Counted from the stretch's first letter, positions 45,536-57,789 are shown. The stretch is DNA of 64,000 bases from Termitomyces sp. T153 (GCA_018296165.2 JACKQL020000010.1:992001-1056000), one strand, 5' to 3'. Numbers and translations: made by a program. Notes: generated from the letters alone by a model not told the origin.

Positions 45536-48500
45536 ATGGTGACTTCAGTGAGGTCGGACAAGCAAGAAGCGGTGCTGGGAGTAAATCCAGAAGGCAAGGA
45601 GGTCAAGGCTAAGGCTTTGGAGGCCTTACATCCATTTCCTGAAGGCGCCCCCGGAGAGGACTCGAATGGTGAGAATATAACCTGTCGGCCATTCCAGAGG
45701 ACTACATAATGGACAGATGTCACGAAAAGCCGCTCTAATCTTGTAAGAATGAATAAAGGCGCAGGAAAGATAAAACAAAAGCCAAGGCACGTTTCGCAGG
45801 TAGGCGCCCAGCCCCGTGGGCTGACGAGATCTCAAACGAAGGCAAGCACGCGCAAAGTGGAATCGCCGAATCGGACTGGCAGCTCTGTTCTTGAGACTTT
45901 GAAATGTCACCCCGAGTTGCAAAGGCTGAAATTCCACAAAATCAAACAAGACCCACTGGAATCGAGTACAACCACGTTCACGAGTCTTCCAGCGAATTCC
46001 GATGTAATGGACTCCAGTATTCAGTCGAAACAGCCCCGTACAGCCGAAGGAGTTTCGTGTTCGCACTTCGAATCGGATCTCAACAAAATTAGTCAAACTC
46101 AGTCAGAACCGAGCATAGCGCTGGTGGTAGAAGGATCCGAGGAATTTGACACTGTCGATTCTAGGGCACGGACGGGCCAGCTCGGCCCAACCAAAGCTGC
46201 TGCTACTACTAATGCGGGGGAACCCATAACGGAGACGATTACTGGCGAGCAGGAACAATTATCCACTAATGGGGAGGCGATAAGTATGTATGCCTCAGAA
46301 AACGTGCTTAATCTTGGTCCGAAGGTGCATCCCAAGGCAGGGAATACCAAGATCCAGTCTAGTTGGGTTTCACGGGACGGTATTGATCCCAAACTGACGA
46401 GATCTCAACTGAGTAAGAGAACACAACAGGTCGAACTCTCAAATCAGACCGGTAATCCGGGTTTTGTTCCAAAAAAGCACACGGACTCGAAGCAACATAA
46501 TTTCAAGAGGGACCAATCGGAGCCAAGCACGACGGCGGTAGCCAAAGTTCCAACGGGTTCCAATGCGGTAGAAATCAACATAGAGCCCAATACAATAGAA
46601 GGACCTCCGTGCACGCAATCAGAATTGAAAATCTCGGCGTTAGACGATACTCCACAGACTCAGTCCGGGACCAGCATCGTAGTACCGGTGGTAGAAGCAT
46701 CATGGGGACGTCCCACAGAAAATCTTTCGAGTCGTACTTCGAAGGTCCATCAAAAGGCAGGGGATACTACGATACACCAGGTTTGGAGAGTGACAAGATC
46801 CCAGACGAAGAAGAGTACACAACGATTCGATTTCTCAAATCAGTCCGGCTATTCGAACGTTGAGGTTCCGAAAAACCGCACGGATTTAAAACATTTCAAA
46901 TTCACGAAGATCAAAAAGGATCAGCCGGAGCCAAACACGATGACGGCGGTGGCTGGTGGTCGCAAGCCAGTAGACATCAACATGAATCTTCGTAAGGAAG
47001 AGCTTTCGTGTGCGCAAGAAGAGTCAAATCTGCCAGAGCTCGACGATACTTGGCAGACTCAGTCCGAGACCAGCATAGCGCCGGTGGCAGAAGCTTCAGT
47101 AGACTCCAACATGGAACGTAGTACAATAAAGGAATTCTCTCTGCCGCGCACGCAATCAGTATCAAACTTCTCAGAGTTGAATGACACTCGGCAGACTCAG
47201 TCCGAGACCAGCATGGTGTTGGTGGCAGCAGTATCCCAGGTGCATCTCACAGAAAACTCCCCGAGCCATGTTTTGAAGGTATCTGAAAAGGCGAGGAATG
47301 TTATGATCAAACCTGGCGGCGTCAACCCTATGGAGACCCGAATAAAAAACAGTACACAGCGAAGCGAACCCTCGAATCCGACTGGCAATTCCGTCGAGGT
47401 TCCGAAAAAGCGCACGGGTTGGAAACGTCAATTCAAGGAAATCAAGAAGGACCAGCCGGAACCAAGCACGACGACGACTGTGCTGACGGGTTCCAATGCA
47501 ATAGATTTTAACGTGGACTCAAGTACAAACGGGGAATCTCAGTGCGCCCAACCCAATAGAAAGATCTTGGAGCTCAACGGCACCCGCCAGAGCCAGTCAG
47601 ATACTAGCATAATTGCACACACGGACTCCAGCGCTGTGGGTTCCAATGCGGAGACGAGTCAGCTCGTTCCAATGAAGGTCGCTCCGACTCATGAGGGTGG
47701 TCTTGACGCGGAGACAACTTTACCCAACCAACAAGTCGGAAATCAAACATCACCAAAACACAAAAGGAAGAAACCGCCTGAGGAACAGATGGCAGCCATC
47801 TTGACAGTCGGGATTTCACAAGAAGCCGAGACACCTCGTAAAAGGGCCCGCCGAAAGAAGGTGGAAAACAGTGATGAGGCCACAGAGCTGGCAAAGGAGG
47901 TTAGTCCTAAGGCAGTAAAAATGCCGAAGGAGCAGAAGACGAAGCTAGTAAAGGAACCAAAGGTGAAGAGTCTCAGTACTCCAAAGGCCAAGCGGGTCAA
48001 GTCGTTCCGAATCAACCCACGTTCCATTCTCGCAGGGAAAAGTGAATTCAGAAATTCGTTGGCAATGTTTTTCTTCATTTTTTAATTGATTTTCATTCAG
48101 GCCGACCGACGAGAGGTGAACCTCAGTGGAAGCTACCGAAGCTGCAACCATTGGGTGTGTCTGATGATGCCTTAGTAACAGTTGCTGAACGTTCGGATAT
48201 GCAACCTTCCATATGGTGCAGTGTAAGTGTTTTCTCTCTGATTTATCTTCTCCTGTTTTCTCATTCAGTTTCCAGAGTAAAGAGGAACTTGTTTCTGCGC
48301 TTCCTGAGCTTTCCTTAACAATGAACGGTATTGCCTGGTTACTATCAACCACACCAGTAATTTTTCTCGAAGATCCGTCGAGTGAGATGGCTGTATCTAA
48401 CTTAGTATCTGACGGTCTCTCCTTTGAATTGAAGATGTATGTTTTTCGTGTCGATTTCCTCCGTGTGCTTAAATCAACCCCTTTAGGACTCGAGATTTTG

Positions 48501-51500
48501 TATGTCTATCTACGGATCTCGCTCTGCCAGCTGAGCCGGTCGTCAACGCTATGCCAGCCGAGTCGGTCGTCAACATTTCTGCAATCAAGCTCCCAAGTAA
48601 TGTTAACACCTGCGGAGGGGCTTCCTATGATCGGACTGATGCACAGGCTTTCAACGATGCTTCGAGTGAATCGCAGAATCCTTACACTTTCAGTCAACCT
48701 CCACATGGAGGCTTGCCCTCTCGAGATGGATCGATCGCCGAGAATCCTGGTCCAAGGGGTTTTGATGTCGAATTCTCAGTGCGCCCTCCGCCTAATGGGC
48801 TGCCCCCGATATTACCGAGCAGGGTACCAACGTGTACTCCCTACGCGTATCCCTTCTCCGTAGCTTGCCAAACACAAGAGCATTTTCGTTTCAATCCTGG
48901 CATAACAGACCGTAAGCTTATATTTTTGTTCTTTTCAAACTGGAACTGAGCTTTACGTATAGACACTTTTACAAACACGTATCGTAAATCGCCATCTCAT
49001 GGCTCTCAACAAAAGATAGCATGTCCCCCGGCCGAGAATTATCTTGAGCTCCGTCGGCCGATCCGAATTCTCTCTCCGTCTAAGGCAATTCCTTCGACAG
49101 TAAATCAACCACCATATTCATGGCCTAATGCTCCTCTATACCCTCCCATCAACGTTCCTGCCATGAATAGTCCGTCTCGATCTTCTAACAGTTCTTCCCT
49201 AACCATGGATTATCCTTCCAATTCGTCAGAGCCTATCGCAGATCCATCGATCTACCGTCCGAATCCCTATGACGGAGCACAGCCGATTCCTTGGCCACAT
49301 AGTTTGTCCTATCCGGACGAGTGGAATTCTTCTGCTCAGATGAACGCGATATGCCGGGATTATGGACATACGGAAACTACGGATGGTACACCTACTTCGA
49401 CCGTGAATGTGGAGAAAAAAGGGAAGGGTAAGCAAAGAATGATTGAGGATTCATCGGTGGAGATGGGCAGAAAGCCCAAACGGGCTCGGACTACTCGAAT
49501 GAATAATGGACCCCTGGATCTGTCTTCCCCTACATCTGATCCAGTTAACAATTCAAATCCAGGCATACAATATGGAGAGCAGCATACGTCGTACTCTGCC
49601 CCACCTAATGTGCTGACAGTTCATTCTGGAGAGATTCAAAACAATACGGAAAAAAGATCGGTGGTTGGTAGAGCTGAAACAGAAACGTCATCTATCCCGC
49701 CATCCTCTTCCTCCGTATCTCACATCGCCTCGGAACCCGGGATAGATACATATACCCATCCAGACGTCCAGTTGCCATCAGCGCCTCCTGTCCTGCTCAA
49801 TTCTGATCCTGTCATTACAGTGCCTATCTCAACCTCGAGTACACCGTCCACCCCGCCAACGATCACTCTTTCCCGTCCTGCCTCCGAGAACGCCGAGCCA
49901 CCATCTCCGCACCCGGAACCTGCCTCAAGTGCGTCTGTGTCTGGCGGCGGTCCGGGCTTGGGGGGTGTGGACCAGCGCATCCCATCCAAGCTCCCTCCTG
50001 AGATTGTGGCTCTGTGTGAGACGTATGTCGCCTGCACGCCGGTTACGGTGATTGCGTCGCGTGCGTTTATGGAGCGCAGGTGGGGTGTAAGCGTGCCGGA
50101 GGAGTGTGGGTATGTGTATCTTGGGTTGTTTGTCATTGATGGTGTTCAGGTGGGTTTTGTTTATTTCTTTGTATCTGGTTTTGTTGGTGTGGAGTGCTGA
50201 CTGGTGGAGGCAGGAACGACGTGTTGAGATGCTTGAGCAGGAGAAGGAAGAGAAGAAGAGGGGGAGGAGAAGGACGGAAGTTGTTGGGGAGGGTGAGGAG
50301 CTTGTGTCTGGGAGGATGGAGTGGTGGTTTAAGTGCCGATGGGTGCCCAGTGGTGAAGAGGTCGAAGCGCAGCCCGAGGGGAATGTCGTTCGGCCCTGGT
50401 GGTCACCTTCACCTTCTCTCAACGGCAGCTCTTCGTCTCCTACCGTACCTCACGCCCCCTCCGTGCCAAACACGACCCGGCCCAGCACTGTCCTTGACAC
50501 ATCTACCAACTCAACCACTACGGATTTAACCTCAACCGCACCCACTGACACACCCACAACACCTCGCTATCTCACGCGGCGCCGCGAACATCCAAACCAC
50601 AAGCTTTTAATCGAAGACAAGCTGCCTTTACACTGGGCGTACCACCATCTTTTGCCGCCGGCGCTGCGTGGTGGGGAGGCGGGGGACGTGGATGGGGACT
50701 TGCCGAACGGGTGGTGGTGCAGGAGGTGTGGAAGGGTGAATTTTAGGAGGTTTTTGAGAGGCGGGAGGTGTGTGGGGTGTGTTGGGGCTCGTGGGAGGGG
50801 CGTAGGGCGTGGGGCAGGAGGGGACGGAGGAGAAGAGAGAGGGGAGGAGGGTGAAAGAGGGGAAGGAGAAATTCAAGGCGGATACGCGGTCGAGCTGGCG
50901 CAGCTGCGAGACCCGCAGCAGAATGGTGTGCTGTCGCATCCTGCGAATGTGTTCCCTGAGATGATGGGTGTAGATGGTGAGAGGACGGAGTGGGGAGATG
51001 GGATGGTTTGTTTTGAGTATTTTTGGGATGTTGTTGTCAGGGCGGTTGAGAGTGTGGGGAAGAAGACGAGGAAGGGGAAGGAGAAGGAGAAAGCAAGAGA
51101 GGTGGAGGTGGATGTGAAGATGCAGGGTGAAGAAGTGGTGCTGGAGATGAACAACAATAAGAGTAAGGGAAAAGAAAGAGTGAGAAACGTGAGCGTGTTA
51201 CATGTGTTTACGGGCAACGATAGGGTGTTGCAGAGGGACGCGACGGCGCTGTTGAGGGATGTCCAGATTCGGGTGCCGCTTGAGAGGCAAATGTGTTCGA
51301 CTAGTGCGTTACCTTCCTTACCCCTTTGCCTATATTATATTAACCATGCATACATCGTAGACCCGTACTTCACATACACCACCTCGACACCGTCAATGGA
51401 AAACGGCGAGAGCGAGTGGCTCCCGACCGTGGTCCGGGCAAAAGAGGTGATGTGTGCGCGTGCGAGGGTGTATGCAGAGAGAGAGGTGAAGGTTGGGAGA

Positions 51501-52346
51501 GTAGATGTTTGTGCGTGGGTTGTCGGTGGGAAGCGGAAGGTGGGTTTGGTGTTTCGTGCTGTTCGTCGACGTTCGAATCCGCTTCGTTTTATTCCGTTTC
51601 GTTGTGTTCGTCGACATTTGAATTCGCTCCGTTTTATTTCGTTCCGTTTGTGTTAGTTTCGTTTGGATTCAGTCATTGTTTCTTGCTTTCGGTTTCGTTC
51701 GATATATATTTTTTCGTTCAGTTTCGGGTGCCGACAACCTAAAATGATACTAATTGATTGCGCCCGCAGGTACCCACACCGCTCGACGCGACGCGCAACC
51801 CGGTCGTGTTGATGCTCCTCGGGTGCGAGGTGGAGGTGACCATTATTCCCAGATCAGGATTTCCGAATTCACAGCCTTCTGAGATTCGGGATGGTCCTCT
51901 GGACGTGGGGACGAGCTCGGGGGCGGGCGTAGAGGCGAGTGTAGACGTTAATATGGGGGAATGCGGAGAGATGAGGCTTCTTGAGCCTGGGGAGGGTGTG
52001 TCGGTGTTTGGAGAGTCGGCGGTGATTAACCCCGTCGAGGAGGTGGATAAGATAATGGATGGTGGTGATGTGGACATTGGAAACGCGGGTGTTCCGGCAA
52101 AGAAAGCTGGTAGGAAACCGGGAAAGACAGAGAAGCAGGCGGTAATTGTGACACTGGTCCATGGAGACGTGCTCGTGCTTTCTGGAGACGTATTCGAGGT
52201 ATGTTTACAGTGAGATTGGTGGACTTGTGTTGAATGAAGTGCTCTCAGTATTCTCTCAAACGTGCTGGGACGAGCATATGTAAGTCTTTCGTTGCTCAGA
52301 CAGCTGTACATTCTGATTTGTGGCAGTAATGACTGGGACAAGCTAG
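45536..52346 (+). CDS. 2,017-aa repeat-bearing protein of unknown function
   Basis: Eleven exons (45536-45668, 45765-48041, 48101-48222, 48276-48436, 48487-48911, 48963-50149, 50214-51303, 51361-51539, 51770-52198, 52249-52279, 52327-52346) join in frame. The N-terminal roughly 700 residues carry about four diverged repeats starting near LTRSQTK-type motifs (45,821, 46,393, 46,790 and 47,329) and a Lys-rich tail. A Ser/Pro/Thr-rich middle follows. The C-terminal third has a two-CxxC block (W-W-C-R-R-C...C-V-G-C), then VVRAKEVMCARARVY and VTLVHGDVLVLSGDVFE. The end weakly recalls the final strands of AlkB/2OG-Fe oxygenases, but no HxD iron motif was seen, so no function is claimed. An alternative start exists at 45,749. 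Confidence 0.75.
45821..47560 (+). repeat. Four diverged protein repeats (about 130-190 residues)
   Basis: Each unit starts with a (L/V)TRSQ-like or METR motif and continues with a run of Ser, Asn and Thr, then a K-K-D-Q-P-E-P-S-T-T-like motif (variants KQDPLES, KRDQSEP), then a QTQSETS-like motif. Spacing between starts is about 572, 397 and 539 nt. The copies are too diverged for a simple tandem array, which suggests old internal duplications within the exon. Confidence 0.6.
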
Positions 52347-52457
52347 TAGTTGTAGCAGTAGTAGGTTTATAAGAATATTTCAAGGGGCGCTTAGTTAGGC
52401 GACGTCAGTTTAAGTGGCAAACAAGCGTGGCAAGTGGTTGACACAACAAAGACTTCG

Positions 52458-55400
52458 ATGGCAAGCAACAAGCCCCAGCCAGCGCCCGTGCTGTGGGGCA
52501 GACGTGAGTGTCTATGATGCAATCTGAACCACAACTGACCCGCTCCAGTCCTCATCTGCGGCGGCACGGACTGGTGCGTCTCCTCTCGTCGAACCAGGCT
52601 CCAGCTCACCCGCCCACAGGCCCAAGCTCGGCAAGAAAGAGCGCGGCGGCGCACTCAAGAACGACCCAAACGAGTTCGAGTGAGTCTCTCCTCCCCGTCT
52701 CCCCAGCCAACCCAACCCAACCCGCCCCAAGCAACCCCGACCTCCTCGAGCCACACATCCTCCGCTCCCTCTCCAACATCCGCATCGTCTCCGTCCACGC
52801 CTCCTGCAACGGCTGCCACTTCGTCGCCATCGACACCGACGGCGCCGCGTGGCTCTTTGGCCGCAACTCGTTCGGCGCGCTGGGCATCCCCCCTGGCTCC
52901 GCGGGCGGCGACGAGTATGTGTCCGAGAACGCCCCGATGAGGATCGTCCCTGCCGACCTGGGGGCGAAGGACGGAGCAAGGTTCGTGCATGCCGCGTGTG
53001 GGAGGAACCATACCATTCTTGTGGGGAACGATGGGAGCGCGTGGAGTGCCGGCCAGAATAATCTGGGGCAGGTGAGTGGGCTGCGCTGTATATGCGCAGA
53101 TGGCTGACACAGAGGCGTAGTGTGGCCATTCGGTGTGCCCCGAGGTCACGTCGTTTAGGCTCATTACGGGTGTTGGTGTTGGCGGAGAGAAGGAGCGTGT
53201 CGTCAAGGCTTCGGCGGGCGCTACTTTCTCACTCGTCCTCACAGATTCTGGAAGGGGCACGTGTTTTGTCTCTGACTTATACCTGAATCTTACTCTGCCT
53301 ATAGTCTTCTCCTTTGGCAGTGCCCAGAACGGGCAACTTGGAAACGGCACGACGGGAGAGCGCATTTCTACAGGGAACAAGACCGCGTATGATATCGAGG
53401 TCACACCAGGTGTGTACTCCACAGCCCTCTCCTTTCAAGAATGATGTGGGCAGGTCTACGTTTTGTCTTTGCCTTGTTTCGTGAACAACGATCAATTTCT
53501 TCACTCACACTAACACCCCTCCAACAGTATACATCAAAGAGCTCGACGGGAAATACATTGTGAATATCGTCTCGGGACCCCAACATAGTCTTGCGCTCGA
53601 CGATACTGGGTCCGTCCTCTTTCTTACCGTTCATCTATTCTGAACTTTTTTTTCAGCGTAGTCTACGTATGGGGGTACAACGGCTACTGTCGCCTCGGTC
53701 TTGGGAACCAAGTCGACGTCTTGAAGCCTAAAGCCGTTCCACAGGTGAGTTTGGATTGGAGCCTTTTCTTCTTTTTACCTTTAGTACCTAAGCTTCGCCA
53801 CGTCTTTCGCGTTGTCTTTGGAGGGTTATCTCTTCTGGCTAGGTTATCCTAGGCTTGCAAATCTTTAGACAGCAGAGCTAGTCTGGTTCAACATGTAAAC
53901 ACCTATACGACTCCTCTTCCTCTTTTCCTCCCCCCTCCTCTCATTCCAAACCCTTACTAACCAACCCTAACATGTCTACAGTTCGCAGGCCCAGGCTCAG
54001 CAACCACGGGCGCGCTCATCGCTGCCGGCCCTTCGAACAGCGCCGTCGTGGATAAACAGGGGATGTATTGGATGGCGGGAAAGTGGAAAAATAGCGGAGA
54101 GGGTAGGTTGTTGTTTTCTTTATTTTTTGCGTTTCGTCGTTTTATTTCTATTTTTATTTTCGTTTTCGTTTATTTTTGGGTGGTTTTTTTTGTGTATCGG
54201 TCGTTATGTGCGGCTGCGCTTGCTGTCCGTCCCGTAGGCTGGGGTCGGGGTAGAGGTGGATCCTACTGCTTGCTGGCGTATCACCTTTTTGTCGGGAGGG
54301 TGGCACGCGGTTCGCGCGGTGATCGAGGCTGGTTGTGTTCCTGGGGTTTTCTTCCTTTTGTTAAGCGGCAGGAGCTGATTTCACGCGCATATATGCACGA
54401 TAAACTCTTCCCCTCTCCTTGCTTCACATATTTCGTGCCATTCCTTGTGGTTGGGTGTCCTGCAGTAGATCTTCCCCTATTCAGACCCTGTGGGGCCATT
54501 TGCTGGCGTTTGTCATTGAGATAACTTGCGTTCGAAAATATCTTTCGCTCCTTATTCTACGCTTCTCGATCCTTTACCTAATATTTTAAGCACCTACATT
54601 TCTCCTCATACTCCCTTACATTCTCACAGTAGGGACATGTCGCGCGGTACCGAGCACCGAATGTGATTCTCCCGCTTGTGTTGTACGCCTCCTATCTGTA
54701 ACGACCATTCCATCTTTCGTTCGTCCGTGCTAACATCCACCACAGGCTCCTCCGGCTCTCCGTACTCCACTTTCCGGTTCATGCAGGATATTCAGTGAGT
54801 GATTCCTTTTGCTCTTTTGCTTTGCCTTGTGCTTTACTGTGTGATCGATCGGATCGGATGCTGATGTTGTGTGATGCGTAGGGGCTGTAAGATCTCGCTC
54901 GCTCGTTCTGGAGGCGTGACGCACTGGGTTCTCACTCCGGATGAGGATGATACCATAATGACTGTTGGTTGGGGACAGAATGCTGCTAATGGTACGCGAT
55001 CCAGGCCCAAGTTCTTCCACATTTGTAACTCTCGACTTCAGGTGAACTTGGTCTTGGCCCAGACGAGCCGAAGAGCGCGACAAAGCCCACGCGTATCGGC
55101 ACTCTCAGCGGCATTGAGATATTAGAGTAAGGACTATGCACTCTATACCCGTTTGTTCAGTGTTGCTGACGGTGGTTTGAACCGCTCAAGTATCGCAGCC
55201 GGCGCGAACACGACGGTGTTCCTATCAAAACCAAGCGACAAGATGTCGGATCTACCCCGCCATCCTGCCGAGGTCGACCCACCAGGCTTATGCGTTGTGT
55301 GTAGCACGGAACGCGGAGACGACGACTCCCCGCTTGAGTGCGACAAGGTCTGTGTCCGTTCGCTTTTCGTCTAATCCCGGTTGTTGTCATTGGCCTGTTT

Positions 55401-55834
55401 ACTCACGCACACATTCCACTCGGCAGTGTGACTCTCCATATCACCTTGGGTGTCTCAAACCGCCCCTGAGCGCTGTCCCCGAAGGCGAATGGTTCTGCGT
55501 ACAATGCTCAAAACAGCCGGGAGCGCCAATTGGGAAGTACCCGATACGCAAGTCGAAACCGCAGGCTGGAGGTAAGATGATAGGGAATGCGCATACTAAT
55601 GCGACGCCGAGTACAACTAAGCGGCAGCGACCACCTACTCCTGTATATGATGAGGACGATGAAGAAGATGAGGATGTTGATGAGGACGATGACGATGATG
55701 ATGATGTGCCGAGGAAGAGGAAGTCGCCATCGAAGAAAAAGGCTGGTGAGTTATTTTCGTCGGCTGTGGGTTAAGTGATAGCTGGGGCTGATGTTGCGGT
55801 TGTTGTAGCGTATAAAAAGAAGAAGCAAAATTGA
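52458..55834 (+). CDS. RCC1-repeat protein with C-terminal PHD finger
   Basis: Fifteen exons join to 592 residues: 52458-52503, 52549-52573, 52620-52679, 52732-53071, 53121-53256, 53305-53409, 53528-53609, 53657-53744, 53982-54102, 54746-54794, 54882-54991, 55042-55126, 55161-55347, 55427-55745, 55809-55834. RCC1-like beta-propeller repeats cover most of the protein, for example CGRNHTILVGNDGSAWSAG, FSFGSAQNGQLGNG and VVYVWGYNGYCRLGLG. Near residue 450 begins a C4HC3 PHD finger (C-V-V-C-S-T-E-R-G-D-D-D, then D-K-C-D-S-P-Y-H, ending W-F-C-V-Q-C). The tail is acidic then Lys-rich, as in nuclear proteins. Likely a chromatin-associated reader, by family analogy only. The intron at 54103-54745 is unusually long (about 640 nt). 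Confidence 0.85.
53257..53304 (+). other. Possible in-frame GC-AG intron in the RCC1-PHD gene
   Basis: The 48-nt segment between ...GGAAGGG and TCTTCTCC starts GCACGT and ends CTATAG. It is a multiple of three without stops, so the gene reads through it. Removing it joins DSGR to VFSFGSAQNGQLG, which fits the RCC1 repeat better than the read-through. The donor matches the GCACGT donor of the GH92 intron at 38,335. Confidence 0.5.
54103..54745 (+). other. Unusually long intron in the RCC1-PHD gene
   Basis: Almost 650 nt against 45-120 nt for most other introns of this gene. It starts GGTAGGTTG and ends CACCACAG. Its first roughly 370 bp are the segment duplicated, in CpG-decayed form, at about 58,487-58,800. 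No coding exon was recognised within it. Confidence 0.6.
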
Positions 55835-56876
55835 TTGAACGCGTGTGGGATAACAAGGCTCGCACGGTCTACTTGAGAGCTTTGAGTGTGTCTGTCGTTC
55901 ATTCATAACCTATCAGATCTATTACCCATTCATATTCATGAATCTATCACCCCGGCTTTCTGTTGATTCCTTCCTTTTCTATTCAATCTGACTATCAATC
56001 AATCCCCCCCCCACGTTCTCGCTTTGGGCTCTTCGTTTCATTGTTAACGGTTTCATATGTAGTACGACGGTGTTGTTGTATATCGACCATCTGTATTTTG
56101 ACCACCTCCCACCTCCAGTCGTTGTCACGCGTCCCCAAGATCGCGTCTTTTTGTTTTGTGGCTGGTTATTGTATAAGGTCGTGTACGATTTATAGATCCG
56201 TTGATTATTATGTCCACATTCTTTTGAGTATGCGTTTCTCGGTGATTAGTCGTGGTTCGGTGTGACGGTGGCTTGTGTAGCTTAGAGAGAAGGAGTCTCG
56301 GATGGATCTATGGAGTTGAGGAGGTATTTGAAACGTGAGTCCAAGTGTGTCAGGCTGTGCAAAAAAAAATCTGATCTTTGTATGGAATCTACGTACAGAT
56401 AGAATTGACAAGTTAGGAACATTCTTTCAACTTCTATGGTGAGATGATATAATGTAGGAGTTCTGGTCTTTCTCCTTCGCAACGCGCGCAATGTTTGTGA
56501 TACTCACTTTGAATCTTGAGGTAGAACCACACATAGTGGTTTCTATCTGGAGTCTGTTATTAGGTGTTCGGGGTGGTGGCGTAGGGTAGTGGCGCATGTA
56601 TGGTAGTGATGGAGGTATCGAGATCGTTCGGTGCATGTTGATCTGGATTTGCGTGTGTCGAGTATTGTACTGACATCAACGGAGAAAATAAGCAGTGTAC
56701 TCTGAGATAAGCTGAGAATTCATTAAGCAAGAGAACCTGACTCCTTCGACCCAGGGCAAGCTCTGGCGGAGTTCAAAACACGAGTAACAAGCATGGACAA
56801 ATCGAGTCCGACTTTATCTGGCGATTGCGAGGTCCATCCTGGTCAACCTCGGTCACAAGTCTAGCCTAGCAGAAGT
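55835..56876. other. Intergenic region
   Basis: About 1 kb between the RCC1-PHD gene and the next gene on the same strand. CpG-normal, with no recognised gene. It should include the RCC1-PHD 3' UTR and the promoter of the 56,877 gene. Confidence 0.5.
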
Positions 56877-57789
56877 TTGCCCGCCATGCCAAATACTCCC
56901 CCACGAACACCTCCAAGGCCCGCAACCTACGCAAGAGCCATCCCGGCTCTACACCTTGACGAGGAGCTCGGCCGCCTGGCTCATTTGCATCACGACATCG
57001 AGGCCGGTTCTGAGATCAATGAAGCGAACTACACCAACGCCAAGATTCTTCGGGACTGTCTAACAGCCTATAGACGTAGCTATCTGATATACAGCATGGT
57101 AATTTCTTACCTGAATGGTCTGAAACAGGTGCGGACACATACAACGTGACCGATGACGTTGTCCGTCAAGCAGAACTACGTTCTGCCGCGATAACTCAAG
57201 AGCGTGCGTTGTTCTTATACTGACTCATCAATTCGATGCTCAGCGGTGACCTTGATAGATGTCAACGCCACATATGGTGCGACTGATCTTCACGCCGTTC
57301 TTCAAGCGATTCGAAATCTGGAACACGGTATTGAAGATACCAAGCAGCAGTTACAGCAAGATTTACGTCGCATAGAGGCACTCACAGTCAACAATGGGAT
57401 ACGAGCCCGTAACTGCGGCACCCAACCCGATGTTTATCGGCCCCTGCAGAAGACTGTGATCTTTTCCACTTTTCTTTTATTTATTTGTTAGTTGCTCATC
57501 ATGCACCTTGTAGGTCCCAGGGCATGATATGCGGAAGGCCGAACAGATCCTTTCCATTCAGGGCCGGGCAACGAGAAGACAACGCACAGCCCAACCACCA
57601 CTTGTCCTACCTCCTGAACCTCCTGCTGTTGGGTCTCTCCCTGATAACTGGCATGAGAACATCAAAATGTGTACACTCAATGACATCGCACGCTTTGCAC
57701 TTTTCTACAATGATGACTTCGGCATTCTTGACACAGATGCAGAGGCAACTGCCCATCTAAAATTTCGAGATTTCTTAACCGTTCTTTGA
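56877..57789 (+). CDS. Hypothetical protein, 253 aa, four exons
   Basis: Exons 56877-57075, 57129-57203, 57244-57455 and 57514-57789 join in frame. Not assigned to a named family. The N-terminus is Pro/Thr-rich (MPAMPNTPPRTPPRP). The middle has a helical, coiled-coil-like stretch (TKQQLQQDLRRIEAL) near residues 123-137. After residue about 160 there is a Pro-rich linker LPPEPPAVG. The C-terminus ends with helices containing LNDIARFALFYNDDFGI and FRDFLTVL. I recall similar small proteins in other agaricomycete genomes but cannot name a function. The first intron uses a weak GTAGCT donor, chosen because it is the only one that keeps the frame. Start by first ATG. Confidence 0.6.

Noticed and set aside
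49720..50136. Minus-strand frames of more than 100 codons opposite the 2,017-aa gene
   Set aside because: They mirror a GC-rich, Pro/Ser-biased plus-strand exon and have no motif or splice support.
50106..51656. 516-codon frame as a stand-alone gene
   Set aside because: Its first part reads through an intron (50,150-50,213) and its end runs through two more. The conserved sequence is continuous with the upstream exons of the 2,017-aa gene.
52512..53422. Two long minus-strand frames opposite the RCC1-PHD gene
   Set aside because: They are Arg/Gly-rich antisense shadows of a GC-rich exon set.
54048..54524. 158-codon frame in the RCC1-PHD gene as a separate protein
   Set aside because: It runs from exon 9 into the long intron. 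The downstream RCC1 sequence continues only after splicing.
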